Positions 43,878-53,584 of a stretch of 64,000 nucleotides of DNA are shown here, piece after piece. Under the pieces are notes generated by a model, which saw nothing but the letters and a program-made list of their open reading frames with translations, did not search any database and was not told where the DNA came from. The position numbers and the translations under genes were made by a program. This DNA comes from Clostridium massiliamazoniense (lineage in GTDB: Bacteria > Bacillota > Clostridia > Clostridiales > Clostridiaceae): NCBI RefSeq assembly GCF_001403635.1, contig NZ_LN879468.1, positions 1,945,501 through 2,009,500 of the forward strand. The letters are read 5' to 3'. Each line of letters starts with the position of its first letter. Position 1 is the first letter of the stretch.

Positions 43878-44927
43878 ATTTTAGAGCGTTTTGAAAAACT
43901 AGGTATCTTTTTCATATTATATAGCCTTGGCTTTATAATTTTTTTTAGTACATTAAAATTTAGTTTTCCATTTGTATTAGCTTTAATTTTTGCATACCTA
44001 TTAAAATACCCAACAAAGTATTTAATCACTAAATTAAAGCTAAACAATTGGTCTGCTTCTTTAATTTCTACCATTATATTTTTTCTCTTAATCTTCACTT
44101 TCACAATTTCTATAATCTTTGTATTAGTATCAGAGATGATTAATTTAACAAAATCTCTTCAAAGTTTACTTAATATAAATCCTGAAGATATTATAGATAC
44201 TTTAAACATATTAAACTCTAAATTCCTAATAACTGTTGATAATGAAATATTAAATCTAATAAAAACAAATATTTTTTCATCACTAAAAACCTTTATAACA
44301 GCAGCCCTTAATTCCACTTCAGCACTACTTCAATGGTTAATTCATTTTCTAGGATATATACCTTCTGCTGCTATAGCTTTCATCTGTACTATAATATCTA
44401 CTTATTTTTTCACAAAAAAAATGGTTTCATTTAATAGCTATGAATATTTAAAAAGAGTCTTTCCTAATAGAAAAGAAAAAATAATAAATATATTTTTAGA
44501 AATAAGAAAAAATGTTTTAAATTATTTTATAGCTTATTTAGTAATAATTTTAATTTCTACATCTATTACTTTTATAGGATTTTCTATTCTAAAAATTAAT
44601 TACTCCTTATTTTTAAGTATCTTAGCTGGACTATTAGATATATTGCCTATATTAGGTATAGCGTTAGTTTATATTCCTCTTGCTATTTTTTATTTTATAA
44701 AAGGAAACTATTTTGTAGCTATATCACTTCTAGCTCTTTATGGATTAATATCATTATTAAGACAAATTATAGAACCTAAAATAATGTCCTTTTCCCTCGG
44801 AATACATCCAGTAGCCTCCTTAGCTGCTATGTTCATAGGACTTCAAATTCAGGGTTTTATAGGAATAATCTTTTGTTTATTTCTTATAGTTTCTTACAAC
44901 ATACTGAAAAAAGTTAACTTATTATAG
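43878..44927 (+). CDS. AI-2E family permease (YtvI-like), apparent ATT start
   Basis: A membrane protein of about 349 residues of the AI-2E transporter family; sporulation protein YtvI is a member, and many members are Na+/H+ or small-solute carriers. The frame is open and clearly coding from 43878 (ILERFEKLGIFFILYSLGF), eight hydrophobic segments follow, and the family motif region GLLDILPILGIALVYIPLA lies near residue 250. AGGAGGT is 7 bases before ATT at 43878. No ATG, GTG or TTG occurs in frame until 44136, which would remove 86 residues and several helices. ATT is thus the likely start, or a mutated ATG. Confidence 0.8.
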   Translation: MLERFEKLGIFFILYSLGFIIFFSTLKFSFPFVLALIFAYLLKYPTKYLITKLKLNNWSASLISTIIFFLLIFTFTISIIFVLVSEMINLTKSLQSLLNINPEDIIDTLNILNSKFLITVDNEILNLIKTNIFSSLKTFITAALNSTSALLQWLIHFLGYIPSAAIAFICTIISTYFFTKKMVSFNSYEYLKRVFPNRKEKIINIFLEIRKNVLNYFIAYLVIILISTSITFIGFSILKINYSLFLSILAGLLDILPILGIALVYIPLAIFYFIKGNYFVAISLLALYGLISLLRQIIEPKIMSFSLGIHPVASLAAMFIGLQIQGFIGIIFCLFLIVSYNILKKVNLL

Positions 44928-44974
44928 TATAAATAACTCTTTTTTGGATAATAATTCAAAAAAGGAGTGATTTT

Positions 44975-45571
44975 ATGGAAAAGAAAATATATATAGATGC
45001 AATAGATAAAAAATCATCTTTCATGGTAAAAGATTTTCTATACTCTAACTTAAAATCACAAATAATAGCTAAAAAAAATTTAGTATTTTTGTGCATAGGT
45101 TCAGATCGTTCTACAGGTGATTCTTTAGGTCCTCTAATTGGTCATAAACTTATTAACTTAAAAAGAAAAAATATTCACATTTATGGTACTTTAGAAAAAC
45201 CAGTTCATGCTGAAAATCTTTCAGATACAATCGAAGAAATCAAATCAACAATTAAGAACCCCTATATAATAGCTATAGATGCCTGTTTAGGTTCTATAAA
45301 TAATGTTGGTAAAATAATAATTCAAAAAGCTCCACTTACTCCCGGAATAGCATTTAACAAAAATTTGCCCAAAGTTGGACACCTTAGTATTTTAGGTATT
45401 GTTAATATATCTAGCAATCTAGATTTTATGGTGTTGCAAAATACTCGTCTATATACAGTAATGAAAATTGCAGACTCAATCTATTATGGTATTCATTTAT
45501 TTTTAATTCAGGCTCTTGGTTACAATAAAGATCAACTATTAGATTTAAAAATTGAAAATATAATAGAATAA
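44975..45571 (+). CDS. yyaC: Spore protease YyaC
   Basis: A 198-residue protein of the sporulation YyaC family, related to the GPR/HybD germination and hydrogenase maturation proteases. CIGSDRSTGDSLGPLIGHKL near residue 48 and IAIDACLGSINNVGKI are family signatures with the metal-ligand acids. In B. subtilis yyaC lies in the same neighbourhood, close to spo0J. AAAAGGAG lies ahead of the ATG. It marks the host as a spore former. Exact substrate not known to me. Confidence 0.92.
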   Translation: MEKKIYIDAIDKKSSFMVKDFLYSNLKSQIIAKKNLVFLCIGSDRSTGDSLGPLIGHKLINLKRKNIHIYGTLEKPVHAENLSDTIEEIKSTIKNPYIIAIDACLGSINNVGKIIIQKAPLTPGIAFNKNLPKVGHLSILGIVNISSNLDFMVLQNTRLYTVMKIADSIYYGIHLFLIQALGYNKDQLLDLKIENIIE

Positions 45572-45578
45572 AAAGAAA

Positions 45579-45607
45579 GGGATGTACCTTTTAACTTGAT
45601 ACATCCC
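45579..45607. terminator. Bidirectional terminator
   Basis: GGGATGTA / TACATCCC stem between the converging yyaC (+) and DUF4446 (-) genes, one of the recurring GGATGTATCA-type hairpins. Confidence 0.75.
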
Positions 45608-45617
45608 TATTTTAAAA

Positions 45618-46115
45618 TTATTTATTCATTGCTTGTTCTAAAGCTTTAGCTTCTTCTTCTGATAATTCATACCTTGATATACCCTTATCTACTGGTTTAG
45701 CATAAGTAGTACTTTCCATTCTACCATAAATTCCTGTTATTATAACTCCATCATTATTTCCATCTAATAATGCTACTGAAAAGCTTAAATCACTTCCTAC
45801 ATCTTCAAAAGCTTTATATCTAATAACTCCAACTTTTTGAACACATGATTTTATACCTACTTCTAATTTTTCAAATCTTTCTGCAAGTCCTGATGCACTT
45901 GCTTCAGCTTTATTTATCTTATCTAATGATGAACTAATAACTTCTTCTAAGCTCTTGTTATTTTCCCCTCTCATCATTTTATTATATCTTTTCTTATTTT
46001 TTCCTAATCCTGTAAATAAAATTAATATTAATATAAATTCTAAAATTGCAAATGCACCTATCCCTAAAACTATATAAATAAGATTTGGCTCCATTATTGA
46101 TGTAATATTGTTCAA
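45618..46115 (-). CDS. DUF4446 family protein
   Basis: A 165-residue protein with one N-terminal membrane helix (LIYIVLGIGAFAILEFILILILF), a helical linker and a conserved C-terminal domain (VQKVGVIRYKAFEDVGSDLSFSVALLDGNNDGVIITGIYGR) that defines DUF4446. It is regularly found next to parB in clostridia. Function unknown. A parS site lies between it and parB. Confidence 0.9.
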   Translation of the reverse strand: MNNITSIMEPNLIYIVLGIGAFAILEFILILILFTGLGKNKKRYNKMMRGENNKSLEEVISSSLDKINKAEASASGLAERFEKLEVGIKSCVQKVGVIRYKAFEDVGSDLSFSVALLDGNNDGVIITGIYGRMESTTYAKPVDKGISRYELSEEEAKALEQAMNK

Positions 46116-46138
46116 ACTTTTCTCATCCTTTCTGAATT

Positions 46139-46154
46139 TGTTTCACGTGAAACA
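46139..46154. promoter_or_regulatory. parS site 1
   Basis: TGTTTCACGTGAAACA, a perfect 16-base palindrome equal to the bacterial parS consensus, directly against the parB stop codon. It is the ParB loading site. Confidence 0.97.
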
Positions 46155-47027
46155 TTAAATGTTTATGATATCCAGAATTCTTTGTAAATCTTCTTCAGAA
46201 TAATATTCGATTTCTATTTTTCCCTTATTCTTATTATTGTTATTTATGCTAACCTTTGTCCCAAAGTAATCCTGTAATCTGTCCTTGATGTCTTTATAGT
46301 ATGGATTATATACTATTTCTTTTTCTTTTTCTTCTTTTTTATCATCTTTATTTAATAAAGCTTTTATGATTTTTTCAGTATCTCTTACTGATAAATTATC
46401 ATCTATTATCTTTTGGGCCATCTTATATTGTTCATCATTTTTTAAAGCTAATAGAGCTCTGCCATGACCTTCAGAGATAACACCTTGTATTATATACTCT
46501 TGTACTCTAGAATCTAGATTTAGAAGTCTCATAGTATTAGCTATAGATACTCTAGACTTTCCTATTTTAAGTGCTAATTTATCTTGGGTAAACTTAAATT
46601 CTTTTATTAATTTTTTAAAGGCTAAAGCTTCTTCAATGGCATTTAAGTCTTCTCTTTGTATGTTTTCTATCAATGATACTTGCAATAAATCTTCACTAGA
46701 TAATTCCTTTATTATAACAGGAACTTCTTTTAACTCTGCAACTCTTGCTGCTCTCCATCTTCTTTCTCCTGCTATAATTTTATATGTATCATCATCATTC
46801 TTTTGTACTATTAAAGGTTGTATTATTCCATGTTCCTTTATTGATTGACTTAATTCTACTATTTTATTATCATCAAAAAATCTTCTTGGTTGTTCTACAT
46901 TAGCTTTCACCTTAAATATATCAACCATTTTTATATTATTTTTATCTTCTTTAATAACTTCGTTATTTTCTATTTCCTCTGGAATCAATGCCCCTAAGCC
47001 TTTTCCTAAACCAAATTTTTTACCCAT
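46155..47027 (-). CDS. parB: Chromosome partitioning protein ParB (Spo0J)
   Basis: A 290-residue CTPase that loads at parS and spreads to form the partition complex. N-terminal basic peptide MGKKFGLGKGLGALIP, box VEQPRRFFDDNKIVELSQSIKEHGIIQPL, CTP-binding GERRWRAARVAEL, box II ENIQREDLNAIEEA, and an HTH (FTQDKLALKIGKSRVSIANTMRLL). The start overlaps the parA stop by one base. parS sites flank the operon on both sides. Confidence 0.97.
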   Translation of the reverse strand: MGKKFGLGKGLGALIPEEIENNEVIKEDKNNIKMVDIFKVKANVEQPRRFFDDNKIVELSQSIKEHGIIQPLIVQKNDDDTYKIIAGERRWRAARVAELKEVPVIIKELSSEDLLQVSLIENIQREDLNAIEEALAFKKLIKEFKFTQDKLALKIGKSRVSIANTMRLLNLDSRVQEYIIQGVISEGHGRALLALKNDEQYKMAQKIIDDNLSVRDTEKIIKALLNKDDKKEEKEKEIVYNPYYKDIKDRLQDYFGTKVSINNNNKNKGKIEIEYYSEEDLQRILDIINI

Positions 47028-47800
47028 TATAAATCCACTCCCTGTCTTTTAAGGAATTCCCTTGTTACAGCTTCATAAGCTTCTGCACCTTTACATTTAT
47101 CATCATATAAAACTATTGGTAATCCAAAGCTTGGTGCTTCTGCTAACCTTATATTTCTTGGTATTGTTGAAACATAAAGTTTTTCATTAAAATAACTTTT
47201 TACTTCTTTATAAACTTCATTGCTTAAATTAGTTCTACTATCATACATAGTCATTATAGCACCTTCAACTTCTAAAGAAGTATTTAATTGCTTTTTAACT
47301 AAATTTATAGTTTTTATCAATTGACTAACCCCTTCTAAAGCATAATATTCCGCTTGAATAGGAATTAATACCGAATTAGAACTTACTAAAGCATTTAAAC
47401 TTAACATTCCTAATGATGGTGGACAATCTATGAAGATATAATCATAATCATTTTCAATTTCTTTTATTTTTTCTAATAGTATATATTCTCTTTTTTCTGT
47501 TCCCATCATTTCAACTTCTGCGCCTGCTAAGTCCATATTTGCTGGAGCAACGTGTAACTTGTCTACTAATTGGCTTTTGATTATAACATCTTTTAATTTT
47601 GAATCTTCTGTTAGAATGTTATACATTGATTTATCTATCTTTCTTTTATCTATACCAAGACCACTAGTAGTATTACCTTGTGGGTCCATATCTATTGCTA
47701 ATACTCTATAACCTAAAGTTGCTAAATAAGAACATATATTTATATTAGTGGTAGTCTTACCAACACCACCTTTTTGATTAAAAACACATATAGTCTTCAT
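47027..47800 (-). CDS. parA: Chromosome partitioning ATPase ParA (Soj)
   Basis: A 257-residue deviant-Walker ATPase. KGGVGKTTTNINI is the deviant P-loop with signature Lys, then DMDPQGNTTSGLG and FIDCPPSLGMLSLNAL. It works with ParB and regulates DnaA in Bacillus. The short N-terminus without an HTH is typical of chromosomal Soj. It is translated just before parB. Confidence 0.97.
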   Translation of the reverse strand: MKTICVFNQKGGVGKTTTNINICSYLATLGYRVLAIDMDPQGNTTSGLGIDKRKIDKSMYNILTEDSKLKDVIIKSQLVDKLHVAPANMDLAGAEVEMMGTEKREYILLEKIKEIENDYDYIFIDCPPSLGMLSLNALVSSNSVLIPIQAEYYALEGVSQLIKTINLVKKQLNTSLEVEGAIMTMYDSRTNLSNEVYKEVKSYFNEKLYVSTIPRNIRLAEAPSFGLPIVLYDDKCKGAEAYEAVTREFLKRQGVDL

Positions 47801-47919
47801 GGCACTCCCAAAACGTTATTACGTATTGAGATGTTCACCTCCCTTCCCTCATAAATATTATATAGTCAAAAATAACATATTTAAAGTATATTATTGCTTA
47901 ATTGGAATTATTTTTTTAA

Positions 47920-47935
47920 TGTTTCACGTGAAACA
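47920..47935. promoter_or_regulatory. parS site 2
   Basis: TGTTTCACGTGAAACA, identical to site 1, 120 bases upstream of parA in the region that should hold the parAB promoter. Confidence 0.97.
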
Positions 47936-48353
47936 TTTTATCTTATAACTACTCTCTTTAATACTTTAATCTACTATAAGCCTAAGTTAAAAGTTACCTA
48001 TTCCTAGATAATTTCATCTAAAATTTGGATTGATTCACTATTTTCTCTTCTCTTCTTTATTTTATATAATACGGTTAATATTTCCTAATAATTAAAATGT
48101 TTTAATTCTATATTATTCAGTGGAAAAACAAACCTATAATTGACTATTATATTATTCACTGGTAGAATTACTCTTAAAACCTACCAATATATTAATTCAA
48201 ATGAATTTTATCTCATTATTTAATTATTAAGTTAGATAATCCTATTTTAAGTTAAGTTAATTAAAAATAAAATTTGATAATTTAACTTAAAATTATTAAA
48301 AATAATAATTAATTACACAAAAGAAATACAATTAAATAACGGAGGATAACTTA
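47936..48353. other. Intergenic region with inverted repeat upstream of the antiporter gene
   Basis: No gene. A 12-bp inverted repeat ATTTTAAGTTAA / TTAACTTAAAAT (48244-48255 with 48282-48293, spacer 26) lies 60 bases before the antiporter ATG and may be an operator or leader hairpin. Half-repeats TTATTCAGTGG and TTATTCACTGG (about 48115 and 48157) also occur. No riboswitch recognised. Confidence 0.5.
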
Positions 48354-49766
48354 ATGGAAAAAAAACTTGGTTTATTTGGATTAATTGCTATGGTTGTTGG
48401 TTCCATGATAGGTAGTGGTATATTTCAATTACCATCTGAAATGGCCAATGCTTGCGGACCTTTAGCAACAATAATCGCTTGGATTATAACAGGTGTAGGT
48501 ATGTTCTTTATAGGAAAAGTTTTTCAAACATTATCAGACAAAAGACCAGACTTATATGATGGTATCTACACATATTCAAGAGAAGGTTTTGGCCAGTATA
48601 TTGGTTTTTTATCAGCTTGGGGCTATTGGTTTAGCCATCTTTTAGGAAATGTTTCATATGTAGTTTTATTTATTTATGCTTTACATAATTTCTTTCCTCA
48701 AATAGGAGGCTTAGATAGTATACCTTCATTAATCATTTCTGTAATAATGATCTGGGGAATTATCTTTATAATTGCTAAAAGTATGAAAATAGCCAATCAA
48801 CTAAATGAAATTACTACAATAACAAAATTAATCCCTGTCATATTAGCTATAATTTTATTAATAATATGTTTTAAATCCAATATCTTCTTTAAAGATATAT
48901 TTGCTGAACATTTAATAAATAATACAGGCTCAACTTTAGGATCTATTTCTAACCAAGTTCGTAATGGATTTTTAAATACAATTTGGGTATTTGTTGGTAT
49001 AGAAAGTGCTGTTGTTATTTCTGAAAGAGCAAAGAATCCTAAGGATGTTGGAAAAGCAACAATTATAGGTTATATATTTACCTTAATATGTTATGTTCTT
49101 GTTTCACTACTTAGTTATGGAGCTTTAAAGCAAGATGTTCTAGTAAACTTACAAAATCCTGCCCTTGGTGGTGTTTTACAAAGAACCTATGGAACTTGGG
49201 CTGCTGTAATAATAAATTTAGGAGTTCTTGTATCTGTATTAGGTGCTTGGATTGCTTGGAATATAATAAATGCAGAAGTTCCTATGTCCGTAGCAAGAGA
49301 TAGAGTTTTCCCTAAAATCTTAGCTAAAAAATCAAAAAGTGGTGCTGCTATAAATGCATTAATTTTAAATGCAATCATAATGCAAGTAGTATTTGTATTT
49401 GCTATGTTTGCTAATAATGCTTTTACATTAGTTACTAACATTGCTACAGCAATGGTATTATTACCTTACTTATTATCTGCTTTATTCTTAATGAAATTAG
49501 CTAAAAAAGATGGAGAAACTAAAAACTTTATTTATGGATTAATCGGATTAATCTTTGCATTATTTGCTCTTTCCACATCTGGAATTACTGGACTTGCTCA
49601 GATTATGATTTTATATGCTTTAGGATTAATTTTCTTAATAATACGTTCTGTAGAGAATAAAGAAAAAATATTTAATGCTAAATGGGAAGCTATCCTATGT
49701 ACAATAATAACAATATTAGGATTACTATCATTAATTTACTTTGTATTTCCTTTATTCTCAAAATAA
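48354..49766 (+). CDS. Basic amino acid/polyamine antiporter (ArcD/HdcP-like)
   Basis: A 470-residue APC-family transporter with 12 predicted membrane segments. KLGLFGLIAMVVGSMIGSGIFQLP is the substrate-binding first helix; then YSREGFGQYIGFLSAWGYWFS and VFVGIESAVVISERAKNPKDVGKA. These fit the arginine:ornithine (ArcD) and histidine:histamine antiporter subgroup. No decarboxylase or arginine deiminase genes adjoin it, so the substrate is open. GGAGGA precedes the ATG. It lies on + between parA and noc, both on -, breaking the usual noc-soj-spo0J order and so likely an insertion. Confidence 0.87.
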   Translation: MEKKLGLFGLIAMVVGSMIGSGIFQLPSEMANACGPLATIIAWIITGVGMFFIGKVFQTLSDKRPDLYDGIYTYSREGFGQYIGFLSAWGYWFSHLLGNVSYVVLFIYALHNFFPQIGGLDSIPSLIISVIMIWGIIFIIAKSMKIANQLNEITTITKLIPVILAIILLIICFKSNIFFKDIFAEHLINNTGSTLGSISNQVRNGFLNTIWVFVGIESAVVISERAKNPKDVGKATIIGYIFTLICYVLVSLLSYGALKQDVLVNLQNPALGGVLQRTYGTWAAVIINLGVLVSVLGAWIAWNIINAEVPMSVARDRVFPKILAKKSKSGAAINALILNAIIMQVVFVFAMFANNAFTLVTNIATAMVLLPYLLSALFLMKLAKKDGETKNFIYGLIGLIFALFALSTSGITGLAQIMILYALGLIFLIIRSVENKEKIFNAKWEAILCTIITILGLLSLIYFVFPLFSK

Positions 49767-49792
49767 AAAAGGTTGCGTTAGCAACCTTTTTT
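49765..49792. terminator. Bidirectional terminator
   Basis: AAAAAAGGTTGC-GTTA-GCAACCTTTTTT, perfect, between the antiporter (+) and noc (-). Confidence 0.93.
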
Positions 49793-50572
49793 TTATTTTT
49801 TTTTTGGTATTTTAACTGTTATTTGCACGTACTCTCCACAATCCTTTGAAGCATACTTAGCTGGAATTTTAAATTTATCAAAAATTTGTTTTATTGAATT
49901 AACATATATCTTAGTTTGAAAAGAACCTAATATTTTTTTCTTTTCTTCTTTCTTTAAATCATCTCCAGCTATTTCTAAAAGCTTTCTATTTACAAGTTCT
50001 TCTGTATTTTTAACATTCAAAGCTTTTTCAACAACTTCTTCTATAACTCTTATTTGCAAATCTTCATTAGGTAATGAAAGTAATGCCCGACTATGTCTCT
50101 CTGTTAAATTTCCTTCTAATACTTTCCTTCTTACTACTGAAGTTAACTTCAATAATCTTAATTTATTAGCTATTGTAGATTGTTTTTTTCCCATTTTTTC
50201 AGCTAACTGTTCCTGAGTAAATTTATGATCATGTATAAGATTATAGTAAGCCTCTGCTTCTTCTATGAAATTTAAATCTTCTCTTTGTAAATTTTCCAAA
50301 AGGGCAATTTCTGCTGATTCTACATCTGTAATATCAACAATAGCACAAGGAATTTTCTCTAATCCAGCTAACTTAGATGCTCTCCATCTTCTTTCCCCTG
50401 CAACGATTTCAAAAACACTACCAATTCTTCTTATGGTTATAGGCTGTATCACTCCATATTCTTTTATAGATAATGAAAGCTCTTCTAAAGCCTCCCTATC
50501 AAAATACTTTCTAGGCTGATAAGCATTAGGTATTATTTTATCTAATTGAACATATACTACTTGATTGTGCAT
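49793..50572 (-). CDS. noc: Nucleoid occlusion protein Noc (ParB family)
   Basis: A 259-residue ParB paralogue, membrane-linked inhibitor of division over the nucleoid in Bacillus. VVYVQLDKIIPNAYQPRKYFDREALEEL, AGERRWRASKLAGL (CTP site), ENLQREDLNFIEEAEAYY, then HTH FTQEQLAEKMGKKQSTIANKLRLL. Its location next to rsmG fits noc (gidA-gidB-noc-soj-spo0J order). The start is uncertain: ATG 50572 chosen, ATG 50584 (MVWE) possible. No Noc-binding consensus (TTTCCCGGGAAA) was seen in the window. Confidence 0.9.
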   Translation of the reverse strand: MHNQVVYVQLDKIIPNAYQPRKYFDREALEELSLSIKEYGVIQPITIRRIGSVFEIVAGERRWRASKLAGLEKIPCAIVDITDVESAEIALLENLQREDLNFIEEAEAYYNLIHDHKFTQEQLAEKMGKKQSTIANKLRLLKLTSVVRRKVLEGNLTERHSRALLSLPNEDLQIRVIEEVVEKALNVKNTEELVNRKLLEIAGDDLKKEEKKKILGSFQTKIYVNSIKQIFDKFKIPAKYASKDCGEYVQITVKIPKKK

Positions 50573-50679
50573 TTCCCATACCATCCCTTATAAATCCTTA
50601 AATTTTCCATATATATTTATTATGTTAATAAATCTTAATGTACTTTGTCAATAAATCCCTTAACTTCTTAACATTAAAT

Positions 50680-51399
50680 TTATTTTAGGGGTTTTCTCTT
50701 TATATTTCCCATATTTCTTGGATAAGTTTTTCCACAACCTTTTATAATTTTTACAATAACTAAATTATGATTTAAATCAGTTTCTTCTATTTTTACTGGT
50801 TTAACTTCTTCAATAACACCACCTAAAGTTTTAACAGCATTTCTTCCATCTACTAATTCTTCCTCTATATTTGGCCCTTTTAAAGCTATAAAATATCCAC
50901 CTGTTTTTACATAAGGTATACAAAATTCTGAAAGCATAGACATATTTGCAACAGCTCTTGAAGTTGCTATATCGAAACTTTGTCTTAATTCTTTTTGTCT
51001 TGAACCTTCCTCTGCTCTAGCATGAATTGTTCTTATATTTTTTAATCCTAAGCTATTTATAACTATATTTAAAAAATTAATTCTTTTATTTAAAGCATCT
51101 AATAATGTTACTTCAACATCATCTCTCATTATAGCTATTGGAAGCCCTGGAAAACCAGCACCTGTTCCTACATCTATAATAGTTTTTGCAGTTTTAAATT
51201 GTTCAGCTTCAAAAGCATTAATACAATCTATGAAATGTTTTTTTACTATATCTTCATCTTCTGTTATAGCAGTTAAATTTATTTTTTCATTCCATTCCTT
51301 TAATAAGTCTTTATATAACATAAATTTTTTATATTTATCCTCATTAAACTCCATTCCAACTCTTTCACTTGCATTTTTCATTAATTCATAATATTGCAT
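50680..51399 (-). CDS. rsmG: 16S rRNA (guanine527-N7)-methyltransferase RsmG
   Basis: A 239-residue SAM-dependent methyltransferase (GidB) modifying G527 of 16S rRNA; loss gives low-level streptomycin resistance. Motif [32 protein letters not shown], and [30 protein letters not shown] lies ahead of the ATG. The region between it and mnmG carries a DnaA-box cluster (51419-51606). Confidence 0.96.
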   Translation of the reverse strand: MQYYELMKNASERVGMEFNEDKYKKFMLYKDLLKEWNEKINLTAITEDEDIVKKHFIDCINAFEAEQFKTAKTIIDVGTGAGFPGLPIAIMRDDVEVTLLDALNKRINFLNIVINSLGLKNIRTIHARAEEGSRQKELRQSFDIATSRAVANMSMLSEFCIPYVKTGGYFIALKGPNIEEELVDGRNAVKTLGGVIEEVKPVKIEETDLNHNLVIVKIIKGCGKTYPRNMGNIKRKPLK

Positions 51400-51418
51400 T
51401 TTTGTCCTCCTTAATTTT

Positions 51419-51606
51419 TGTGGATTATTTTATGGCTAACTTTATCCACAGATTATTTTTAAAATTTATTTTTTATTTATCTGTGGATAACTTTTTAAAA
51501 TAAAACTTTAACTCTATTTGAATTAAACTTTAGTCTATAAAATTATCCACAGGGTATATAACTAATAACCTTATTAAATCACAAAAGTAATTATACCTGT
51601 GGATAA
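51419..51606. repeat. DnaA-box cluster between rsmG and mnmG
   Basis: Four perfect boxes: TTATCCACA at 51442-51450 and 51543-51551, TGTGGATAA at 51482-51490 and 51598-51606, plus the near match TGTGGATTA at 51419-51427. They are set in very AT-rich DNA about 7 kb from dnaA. Confidence 0.85.
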
Positions 51607-51644
51607 ATATATCATAAACTCTAAATTTCATAATTTTAAAAATT

Positions 51645-51679
51645 AATAAAGGGATATATCTACGATACAACCCTTTATT
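51645..51679 (-). terminator. mnmG terminator
   Basis: AATAAAGGG / CCCTTTATT outer stem with a partly paired ATATCTAC-GATAC interior, just after the mnmG stop, giving Ts on the minus strand. Confidence 0.7.
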
Positions 51680-51685
51680 TTAATC

Positions 51686-53572
51686 CTATTGTTTATTTTG
51701 TCTCTTATTATATTGCTCTAAGTATATTAAAAGAACTGATATATCAGCTGGTGAAACCCCTGATATTCTTGAAGCTTGCCCTATATTTAATGGTCTTATT
51801 TTAGATAATTTTTGAACTGCCTCAACTCTAAGACTATTAACCTCTTCATAATTAATTTCTTCAGGTATTAATCTATTTTCAATCTTCTTGAATTTAGCAA
51901 CTTGCTCTAATTGAGTTTCTATATATCCTTCATATCTTGCCATTATATTTATTTGTTCCCCAATATCCATAGGTAATTCTGGTCTTTCAGGGTCTAAAGG
52001 CTTTAATGAGAAGTAATCAAGTTCAGGTCTTTTAATAAGTTCATATAATCTTATTGGTTTCTTTAATTCCACTGAACCTAAACTAACTAAAAACTCATTT
52101 ACTTCATTTTTATTTGTTATTTGAAGTTCTTTTAATCTTTCAAGCTCATTTTCTATGTTTTCTTTTCTTTCAATGAACTTTTTATATCTTTCATCATCTA
52201 CAAGTCCAACTTCTCTACCTATTTCAGTAAGTCTTAAATCAGCATTGTCTTGTCTTAATAAAAGTCTATATTCTGCTCTTGATGTCATCATTCTATAAGG
52301 TTCATTAGTTCCTTTAGTAACTAAATCATCTATTAAAACTCCAGCATATCCATCTGATCTTGTAAGTATCATTGGATTCTTATTTTTAACTTTAAGTGCT
52401 GCGTTAATACCAGCAACAATTCCTTGTGCACCAGCTTCCTCATATCCTGAGCTTCCATTTATTTGACCTGCACTAAAGAACCCTTTAATATGCTTTAATT
52501 CTAATGTTGGTAAAAGTTGCGTTGGATCAATACAATCATACTCAATGGCATAACCAGTTCTCATAACTTCTACATTTTCAAGACCTTCTATAGTTCTTAA
52601 CATTGCTATTTGAACATCTTCAGGAAGTGATGATGACATTCCACCAACATACATTTCATCAGTATCATCACCTTCTGGTTCTATAAATACTTGATGTCTT
52701 TCCTTATCAGGGAATCTCATAACTTTATCTTCTATAGATGGACAATATCTAGGTCCTACGCCATTAATAGTTCCATTATACATAGGTGCTCTATCAATAT
52801 TATCTCTTATAACCTTATGTGTTTCTTCATTTGTATAAGTTAACCAACAAGAAACTTGTTCTCTATCAACATTTTCATGTAAAAATGAGAATGGCACTAT
52901 TCTATCATCACCTGGTTGTTCTATCATTTTTGAAAAATCAACAGTTCTCTTATTTATTCTTGCTGGAGTACCTGTTTTAAATCTTCTAAGTGAAATTCCA
53001 AGTTCCTCTAAACAATCAGATAAACTCATAGCTGGAATTAAACCATTTGGTCCTGATGTATATTTAACATCTCCAGTGATTACACTACTCTTTAAATATG
53101 TTCCAGTTGTTAGAACAACAGATTTACAAGTAAAGTATGCACCATTCTTAGTTAAAACACCTTTAACTTCATTATCCTCTACATCAATACTTACAACTTC
53201 AGCTTGTTTAACTGTAAGGTTTTCTTGTCCTTCTAATACTCTTTTCATTCTATTTTGATAAGCTTTTTTATCAGCTTGTGCTCTTAATGAGTGAACAGCT
53301 GGTCCCTTTGATGTATTAAGCATTCTTGATTGAATGAAAGTATTATCTATATTAATACCCATTTCTCCACCTAAAGCATCAATTTCTCTAACTAAATGTC
53401 CTTTAGCTGTTCCCCCTATATTAGGGTTACAAGGCATTAAAGCCATTGCATCTAAAGCTAGAGTACAAAGTAATGTCTTGCATCCCATTCTAGCTGAAGC
53501 TAAAGCTGCCTCTGCTCCTGCATGACCAGCTCCAACAACAACTACTTCATAATCTCCTGCATTATATCTCAT
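51686..53572 (-). CDS. mnmG: tRNA uridine-5-carboxymethylaminomethyl modification enzyme MnmG
   Basis: A 628-residue FAD/NADH enzyme that with MnmE modifies wobble U34. FAD motif [66 protein letters not shown], and the C-terminal [12 protein letters not shown]-type segment reading [15 protein letters not shown]. It is 12 bases after mnmE, one operon. Start ATG 53572 ([16 protein letters not shown]). Confidence 0.97.
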   Translation of the reverse strand: MRYNAGDYEVVVVGAGHAGAEAALASARMGCKTLLCTLALDAMALMPCNPNIGGTAKGHLVREIDALGGEMGINIDNTFIQSRMLNTSKGPAVHSLRAQADKKAYQNRMKRVLEGQENLTVKQAEVVSIDVEDNEVKGVLTKNGAYFTCKSVVLTTGTYLKSSVITGDVKYTSGPNGLIPAMSLSDCLEELGISLRRFKTGTPARINKRTVDFSKMIEQPGDDRIVPFSFLHENVDREQVSCWLTYTNEETHKVIRDNIDRAPMYNGTINGVGPRYCPSIEDKVMRFPDKERHQVFIEPEGDDTDEMYVGGMSSSLPEDVQIAMLRTIEGLENVEVMRTGYAIEYDCIDPTQLLPTLELKHIKGFFSAGQINGSSGYEEAGAQGIVAGINAALKVKNKNPMILTRSDGYAGVLIDDLVTKGTNEPYRMMTSRAEYRLLLRQDNADLRLTEIGREVGLVDDERYKKFIERKENIENELERLKELQITNKNEVNEFLVSLGSVELKKPIRLYELIKRPELDYFSLKPLDPERPELPMDIGEQINIMARYEGYIETQLEQVAKFKKIENRLIPEEINYEEVNSLRVEAVQKLSKIRPLNIGQASRISGVSPADISVLLIYLEQYNKRQNKQ

Positions 53573-53584
53573 AGTTAAACTCTC

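Noticed and set aside
43862-44104. 80-residue minus-strand frame over the permease start
   Set aside because: The plus-strand frame from 43878 is clearly a membrane protein; the minus frame is its shadow.
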